A stretch of DNA of 64,000 bases from Branchiostoma belcheri (lineage: Eukaryota; Chordata; Leptocardii; Amphioxiformes; Branchiostomatidae). Where the stretch lies: NCBI RefSeq assembly GCF_001625305.1, contig NW_017804009.1, forward strand, positions 1 to 64,000. Direction: 5' to 3'. Of the stretch, positions 43,701 to 52,700 are shown one piece after another. The notes beneath the pieces were generated by a model, which was given only the letters and a program-made list of their open reading frames with translations, was not told the DNA's origin and made no database searches. Each line of letters opens with the position of its first letter. The stretch's first letter is position 1. The position numbers and the translations under genes were made by a program.

Positions 43701-46700
43701 AAGGCGGTGGCAGAACCTCCTAAGAAAGAGCCAGAAAAGAAGGAGACAGAACAATCCAAGAAAGAGCCTTCAAAGGAAAATCCAGAAAAGAAGGTTCCTT
43801 CTAAGAAAGAGACAGAAAATAAACCGGTGGAGGTTAAAAAGGAGCAGCCGGGACAGAAGGAGGCAGCACCTAAAGCTAACCCGGCGACGACTCCAGTAAA
43901 AAAAGACGCCAAGGAAGAGGAGAAGGTTATAGAAACAGTCCTGAAAATCTGTCTAACATGTTCTTGTTCACTACTGTACTGTAAATCCCACGTTATGCCA
44001 ATCCTTAGCCTGGTATCCAGTCTATCGTGGTTGGGGCAATTTGTCTTCGGGGCTCTAAAGGACTTCCCCCGTCCAGCTATACAGGTCGTCCGGTGGGAGT
44101 GTTACGCCTGTGATAGAGTTATGTACGCCGGGAGTTGATGGTGGTGGGGCTAGTTGAACTCCCGTCGTGTAACGGGGAACCTAGCTGAGTCGGGCGGGGA
44201 AGAGCTCCAGGAGCCCCGAAGAGACCCCGCTCCAACCGCGATAGACTGGACACCAGGCTAGCCTATCCTTTGCACAATGTTAACTAACACATGGAGTGTG
44301 TTGTTGCTTTGGCTATTGCTTTGAATGGATGTGTGGTTTTAAAGCCAGTTTTGAAGATCTAGCGCTGTGACAAGTTCGTTAATGTGCTTCGTGTTTTAAC
44401 GCTGTACTAATTTTGCCGTTGCAACTAGTTGCCTTATAAAATAAGCATGGTCTCGTGTTGTACAGACAAATAGCATGGAAACACGCAGCTGCATGGTTTG
44501 TTTAAATGGTTGTGGTGAAGTAAAATGAGAGAAAAGCTTTACATCTTTTATGCTATCCTCTTTTACCACATTTCATTGCGGGAAGTTCGAATGTTACCGT
44601 TCGTATGATTGGCGCATTTGAAGCACCGCGCAGCAAAAACAGGGCAAGCTATTGGCTGATATTTATGCTTTCGTCACTGCACTGACCCCGCCTTGAAAAA
44701 TCCGCCAAGTATCTTTCTTTACAACATTTCAGATTGAACCAAATCATCCGAATGTTGCAAAAAAAAGTTACCTGCACAGATTTTTCAAGGAGTATAATAA
44801 TAACAGATACTGCATCTGCGCAACGCCTATGTGACCGGCTCTGTCAGCAAAGCTCTGCATTTAATACTTTGGCTTTCTTGATGTAAAGTCTGTGTCACAC
44901 ATTCAGAACCTTTCCGCGACTAAGAACCGACCTGGGGGTAGGTTGGGAGCAGTATGACCAAATCTAGGCCTACCTTTGTATACAAAAAGGACCCAATAAT
45001 GAGTCCCAACCACGCCCGACCACTGCTGACCTACTCAGAACACCAGCCAACCATCGCCGAACCTCCCGTCCACACCCGAATGTTTTGAACATTTTGAAAC
45101 CTTCGGCTGGTGCAGCCGAACAGTAGCCGACCTCGCCGAACACCAGCCGACCACAGCACGACCTTCCTCTCGACCCCTAACTATGGTTGGCAGGAGTTCG
45201 GCAGTGTTCAGAAGGCCATATTTGGCAATGTGTGACAAAGGCTTGACATAAAATCCACCTTTCTTTCCAACCCATGGAAACGCGCTCTTTCTAACTCACG
45301 AAACTCTTTACGCATGTGCTCTTTCACAGCTCATTGTGCACTTCTGTTTTATTGCTTTATCCCCAGCGCTGCTCGCACAAGCCTTAATTCACCATTCCGA
45401 TAGAAAACCAAAGATGTGTTGATCGACGGACAAGAACTATCGACCACGGTATTCATCATAACTGGAGGCACGTCCACATTGCAACAGCTGCCCGTCAAAT
45501 GTCTGCCCTTGATGACAGACATCTACAGTCACAACATGGAAATTTTGGCGGACTCCGCGATTCTGTACGGTTCTTCAATAGTGGCAGATCTTGGCACATT
45601 GGCGACACCAAATCCATCATGATATTCAGTCACTCCACCGTATAGTGAGGAAAGTCGTGCAAAGTGCCTTGTCCAAGGGCACAACATCGGGCGTGTCAGG
45701 GGATAGAACCCGGGACCTCTTGGTTCCGAGTCGAACGCTCTGACCATTAGTAATGGTCGCACGCGACGAGCCTACATCAAGCTGGTCCTGGAATGCAAGT
45801 CCCCCCCCCAAAAAAACACGAAAATGTGCGTAGCGGCTTGCTGACGGAGGCGCGAGATTCCGTCTTGTAAACGGCCGTTACCATTTGAAACGGGCGACGT
45901 CATATTGCTGATCATGACTGGTCGATGCCATATCCGCAAGCGTACCCCAACTGTTTTTAGAAGCAAGTACATTTAAAAACAAGTTAAAGATCCTTGTTAA
46001 AACGTATGAAAAAGCATTCAGAAAATAAGAAGTACTAGTAAATATATTAGTGAAAAAATCAAAAGGACAAGCTCGGATTCGAACCGGGGTCGAAAAGACA
46101 TCCTAAAACCCTAATCGTCTACACCACGAAACATCACGGTGTTGACGAAGCATTCTAATACACTTCTAGTTTCTCATTTTGTGATATGGCATCGGCCGTT
46201 TCAAATGGCAACGACCGTTTGCGAGACGGAAAACTAGCGATGGAGTCAGTGAAAATAAGTGAGGCAGAGATAGACCACCCTTGCGTCAACATTCAAGTTT
46301 GTGTACACAAACAAAGGCGGACATTCCACGGAGACGTTAAAAGGCATAGCGCATGTGTGCAAGACTAACCGTGTACTTTCTGCCACTGACAGACTGATGC
46401 GGGGAGACTGGGTACGGGCACGTCGTCTGAAGAGGTAGGGAACGAGAACACCAACTGACTCGGCGTCTCGTACCCCCGGTATCGTGTTGTCTGACCCACT
46501 GTCGTCTGTTTCAGAACCGTGATGTCTCCCGATCCTGACAACGTTTCCCTTTAGGCCATGTTGATTTGATTATATGGATGACATCCACGCGCGCATGAAT
46601 TTTCAGCCGTTTCCAAAAAAAAAAAGTTTTCAACCATACTGTAAATCGTACAAAACAGTTGCAAGATGAGCAAAAATATACCATAAGTTACAAAAAAATA

Positions 46701-49700
46701 AGTAAAAACTATACCAATGTCATAGAATGCCAAAATCAAACGACAAAAGACGAAATTGTAAGGAAATGAACTTGAAGATTAGATTATTCGCCAAACCATA
46801 TTCTGTCCCATTTGTTCAACCCTCATGACCACGTAGATTTCATAATGAAAACGACTTATTATTTTTTTTTTTGCAAAACTTNNNNNNNNNNNNNNNNNNN
46901 NATTTCGCTACGCGCGCATCAGTTTTGGGGCTCCCGGAGGATGTCATCCATATAATCAAATCAACATGGCCTTACTGTCGTCCGTGCTATGGGTGTCCTG
47001 TCTTTGTTTTCAGTGTGTTCCAACGACGTTCGTATAAGGCCATATTGATTTGATTATATGAGCCCGAAACTGATGCGAGCCTGTGAATAAAAATTGAATT
47101 TTGGCAAAAAAAAGCTGCCTTCATTATGAAATCTACGTGTCCATGAATGTTGAACAAATGACTGAAGACATTGAGTATGGCATGGCGAATAATAGACTCT
47201 TCATTTTCATTCCTTCGCATTTTTTCCTTTGGAATTGATTTAGGAATTTTACGACATTAGTATCGTTTTCCGATATTTTTTTTTGCAATTTACGGAATAT
47301 ATTTGCTCATTTTGCAGCTGCTTTGTACGATGTACAGTATGGGCGAAGGCGTTTTGTTTTATTTTTATTATTTGGAAACGGACGGAAATTTATGCATACA
47401 CTAGTAATCAAATCAACATGTGGCCTAAAATTAACTGATCCTCTTTAGTTCTGACTACAATTCCAGGCAAATGTACACGTCCAAGGCCAGGGGTTCCCCT
47501 GTCGAATGCAACCCTCGTTTCCTTCATGTCACACTGACCTCTTTAAACTTTGAGCTCACGTTGGAACTTTTGGAACGTTTCATAACTCTAATTTAAAAAA
47601 AAAATTCTTAATACTTTAAAAAAAATACTGAGCTTGAGAATTGCATGTAAAACGTTAAGTGCACATTCAGCCAAAATAAACCATTGCATCTACGGCTAAA
47701 GGTTAATTAGAATTTTCAAATTACAGTAGCACTAAAACACAAAATCTAAAGTGGCCAGTGTTCTGTCGTGTATTACGTCTCATGTGTTCTGTCAGTGTTA
47801 TATTTTCCGGGCCTACCTTGGTCTTTGCTCGTGCTAAAATTACGTGTGCGAAATTGAATAGAACTTATTAGTATGCCCAAGTGATATGAAAACAAAAATG
47901 AAAAGCGCACACCTACTTGCATGCCATGCGTTAAAATAACCGTGGAATTTCAGGTTAAACCGTATATATGTTCGGAAGACCAGAAACCGCAATGTATTGT
48001 GGGATACGTATGTAGCCTCCTCTGTTTTATGCCTGAATAAATACACTCACTGCGTTTTTTTTAATCTTCTAGGTTTTGGGAGCTGCCGCCAAGAAGTTCG
48101 GCGCCAAAGCCGAACCGGCGAAGAAAGATGAAAAACCACTGGGCGCCGCCAAATCCCCAGGGATCAAGAAGGCACCTGCAGGTGCAAAACCCGGCGAAGA
48201 GTTTCACTTCGAAACCTCGAAGGAGGCTCTTACGGAAGCCGAGAGGCAAAAGAAGAAGCAGAAGGAGCTGGAAGAAATGCTGAAGAAGGCTCTTGAGGAG
48301 GCGCGCCTGGCGGAGGAGGAAGCCCGCCGTCTTGCGGAACTCGAGGCCCGACGCAAGCGGGAGGAGGAAGAACGTAAGCGCCGTGAGGAAGAAGAGAGAA
48401 AGCGCCGCGAGGAAGAGGAGAGGAGGAAGAGAGAGGAGGCCGAACGCAAGCGTAAGGAGGAGGAGGAACGTAAGCGGCGTGAGGCTGAGGAGAAGAAGCG
48501 GCGCGAGGAGGAGGAACGCAGGCGTAAGGAGGAGGAAGAGCGTAAGCGGCGCGAGGAAGAGGAGCGCAAGCGGCGTGAGGAGGAGGAGAGGAAGAGGCGG
48601 GAAGAGGAGGAGGCTCGCAGGAAGAAGGAGGAAGAAGAGGCGCGCCGAAGGAGGGAGGAGGAGATGAAGAAGAAAGCGGAGGAGGAGGCGAAGAGAAAAT
48701 CTCAGCTTGCCGACCCGAGCCAGCGCTGGCAGCGTCTCCGCGACGAGAAGCTTGGCGTGGACAGCAGCACCGACCCCCGCCTGCAGCGCGTCAGGATGCG
48801 GGAGGAGGCAGCTGACGAAAGTCGTCGCCGCACCCGCAGCGAGGACGAGGCCGTCGTTCATGCTACCGAGCAGGCTAGGCGTGCAGCGAAGCTGGCTGCG
48901 AGGAAGACCGCCCGGGAGCGCCGCGCCAGGATGCCCGGCCGTCAGCCGCTCGTCCGCTCCATCACCAACGTGCCCGCCAACGAGAAGGTCGCCAGGGAGT
49001 ACCTGAACTACCTCCTGGAGGACCTCAACCGCCGCGCCCCTCACCAGCGCATCCGAGCCGGCGCCGCCATGTACGAGAAGGACGAGAGCCGTCAGTACAT
49101 CCCGCCCGCCCTCAAGTCCAAGGACGAGTTCAAGCGTCTGAACGCCAAGTGCAAGAACGAAGACAGCGTCGACATCCTCCTGGATGACGCCATCGTGGAC
49201 GACGTGGAGCGTAAGCATCGTTCAAGCGTCATCGACAGGGTGCTGGATTTCCTTAAGGTGTGTCTTCACTTCTTTGATTATGTTTACCTTCGCAGAAGGA
49301 AAACATTGTTTTTCCCGTTTCTTCTTCAACTCTAAACACATAAGGTCAATGACTTTGACCAGACGTCTCTCACCATAGTAACTAGCAGAGACACCCTGTG
49401 GTGTTGGGTTACATTATGTAGCAGGACAGAGTTGGATGGTTTGTTCACCATGTACATGTACTAGTACATGAATGTGTTTAAATAAAAAATAATTTGATTA
49501 GTGGTTTGTAAGGCTAGACCATGTGAAGATGAGTGAAGGTGAACATTATCTATTTGCAAATGTTACCTTCTTAGAACAAGAACGGTCACTTCTAGAAATA
49601 AGCTTATTTTTTTGTTCTACTTAGACCCACATGCCTGTCCCAGCCACTGAGATCATACTTGGCGGGTCTATCGGCCAGGGCACCGCCGCGCCGTCCTACG

Positions 49701-52700
49701 CTGCCGTCCAGATTGTCGTCCTGAGCGACGGTGAGTACTGTCTTCCTGTGTTGAATCACGTTGAGGTGTAGTAAGGCCATGTTGATTTCATTATATAGAT
49801 AGACATCCGCACCCCTTTCATATTATGACAAAAAATGTAAAACATTATCAAAGGAAGACACTTTTAAATATATTATATCATGTACAAATATAGACGTCAT
49901 CAATGAAGTATGTAAGTATATTTAAAAATGTTTCAAAAAGAGAGAAGAAGCCATTAGAACTTAGATCAATATCACTCATATATATATATTTCTTTTTTTA
50001 TTTTATTTTTAGCATTGTATACTTTAGACCTAATGTTAGCCTTTCTTTATTACTATTGTTGTAGTACTCTCTAGTACATTGTACTTTGTACATCTGTGCA
50101 TTTATCCCCCCGGGGAATGAACATGCAATAAAGTTTCAATTAAATTATTTGTTCGTACAGAATCTTTCCAGTTTATCTTTCTTTGTAAATTATGTCTTTG
50201 ATAGTTTTATCATCTTAAGATGTTATAGTTAATACGAACACAAGTGGTTCAGATGAAGAGGAGGTCGATGAAACAAATATAATGTGGAAGATCAGACAAT
50301 AATAGCTAAGTTTGTATCATCATAAGGCCGCGTTGATTTGAATAATGTGGATGACATCCGCGCGTGAATGAGTTATCGTCTGTTTCCAAAAAAAGTTTTT
50401 CTTAATCGTAAAAGCAGCTGCAAAATGAGCAAATATGTGCCGAAAATTGCAAAAAAAATATTGGAAAACGACACTGATATCAATTTATCTGAACTGGGAC
50501 TGTTACTGTACATTTAGAATGTTAACATCACACTCTTCTCCGACAGACTTCCCGAAGGGTGGCCATGAGATGTGGCTGCCGTCTGCCGTGGTGGCCTACC
50601 GCAAGATCCTGGAGAAGGCCGCCCTGGAGGAGGGTAAGTATAGCACGTTACATCACATTACTGAAATCTGAAAATATTTGAAATTAATGTCTCCCTAGGA
50701 CTCTTTAAGTGAACATGTTTTAACATGAGTATTTATACGGGCTTTAATAGGGTATAATTAAACAAACCTTTATTGTACATGGAGATTTAAGCTTCAGTCT
50801 ACAATAATGTCAAGAAACTTCATCTGTGATATCTAGGGCAGTCTAAAGACCTGTTGTGTCTAAGTGATTTAGACATCTTTTTTAGTGACTGTTCTTTGTG
50901 ATTGGTCCGTGTATTTTGGGGATATGGCTGTAAAAGTTGTTAAAAGTAGCTGTGTATGTATATGTACTTCTACCTGTACTTGTTTTCATGATTTGAATAA
51001 ACAGTGTTAAAAAAAAAAGTATATCACGTTACCCGGTAAAATTATACTTTTGCTAAGTCCCGCCGCTTTAGCCAGAAAGCCAATAGAATTTAACAGTCAT
51101 CCTTTTTTTTCCAACACAAAAGATAAGTGTTCCCACCTAGAACTGTCAAAGGTACCTAAGTCAACTATGGTCTTAACCTGCATGGACCGGTCACGGAAAA
51201 ATAACGTTAACTGTCTAACTAGCAAGACGTTTTGTACATTGCCTAGATCCTGTTGTACTTGTCAACGGATTCCCATGTGTCCTCTGCGCGTTTCTGTCTG
51301 GTAAACGTCGAAACGCTCCATGGTCGATGCCATATCCTAGCGTACCATAACTTCTTTGAAGGAAAAAAACATTCAAAACGTACAAAAAGCAATATTTCAA
51401 TTTCAAGTATACGACAGCATCGTGAAAAAAAAACAAGGAAAAGCTCATATTCGAACTCGGGTCAAAAAGCCTCATCCTAAAACCACAATTGTCTACATCA
51501 CAAAACTACACTTAAAGTTTGCCGTTCTGTGATATGGCATCGACCGTTCTAAATGTCAACGTCCGTTTATGAGATGGAAACTAGCGTCCCCTCTGCCCCG
51601 TCTCTAGGTCAGCTGCCCGACCTGACGTTCGTTGGCCACTCCCAGACCACCCTACAGTTCATGGTGGAGGACGTGGACGTGGACATGTACTTCACGCACG
51701 AGTGGGGAGACACCGAGCACGACTACGACCACCTGTACCGCGAGGCCATGATGATCCGGGAGACCAAGGCCCGAAACTGGTGAGGAGAGCGGAAAAGATC
51801 GCGCGTACATCTTTTCAGCTCTCCCTACCCGTTTCGGCCTTTAAAAAAAAAGAAAAAAAAACATAATGCGCGTCTTCTTGGCTCATGTCATGGCGATAAA
51901 GAAGTAAATGTAAAAGTAAATGTTTGAGTAAAGAAACAAAAGTAAGCGCGATGTTCTTTGTTAATAATATCTATTTTCAATAGCCCTAGTAAGCTTTGGG
52001 AAGCGGCTGGAAAGAGTACAAATTGGCCAAATAGACAGATCATATGCCGTGGGAATTGGTCCGCGCTAAGAGAACATTTCCGCGCTTCCCGAAGCCTGGT
52101 AGAGGCTAGTGCACGAATCTCCTTTCCGCGCATATATTTGCTAGCGCAATGCCATATTTTCTAGAATTAATAGCTGGGTACAAAGACCCGATAAGCAGAT
52201 TGTATCGCAATGCGCAATTCAACAGCATATTCTCAGTCGCCATCTACATTTCTACGTTCTGACACTATACCTTCTCGTTTTTCAGCTATGCCATTTCTGC
52301 CGTGCGCCGTCAGAACGCGTGGGTTGCCGGACTCCCAGAAGTGGTAAGTGTTTAGTTTCTTGTAAATCTTAGGCCACAGCGAGTACATTTCATGAATGAC
52401 ATTCTCCGCAGGCTGCAAAATTAATGTGAAAGGGCGAAAAAAAACAAGGCGGGCAAAAAGCAAGATCCCTACACTTTCAAATTTTCCAGCATGCGCCGGC
52501 TTGTCATAAGAGTCCCTATGCACTACTGCAAATTCACAACAACAACTTTGTTTTCCTGTCGTTTAGCAGCATTTTTGGCGGAAATTTTTTTTATTCGTCC
52601 ACGCACACTAGTTTGGGGGTCTTCAGAGATGTCATTCATAAAATCAAGTCAGTGTGGCCGTTGGGATCCAGTCTGCAAGGAACTAGCTTAAGGGCCGCCA

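Noticed and set aside
46070..46150. tRNA gene on the minus strand
   Set aside because: Boxes A and B are present but the acceptor stem does not pair and the sequence is inside a repeated TIR element.
48061..49218. Long minus-strand ORF rich in Leu (385 codons) opposite the coiled-coil exon
   Set aside because: Antisense shadow of GAG/CGC-rich coiled-coil codons; the plus strand splices in phase into the OAS-like exons.
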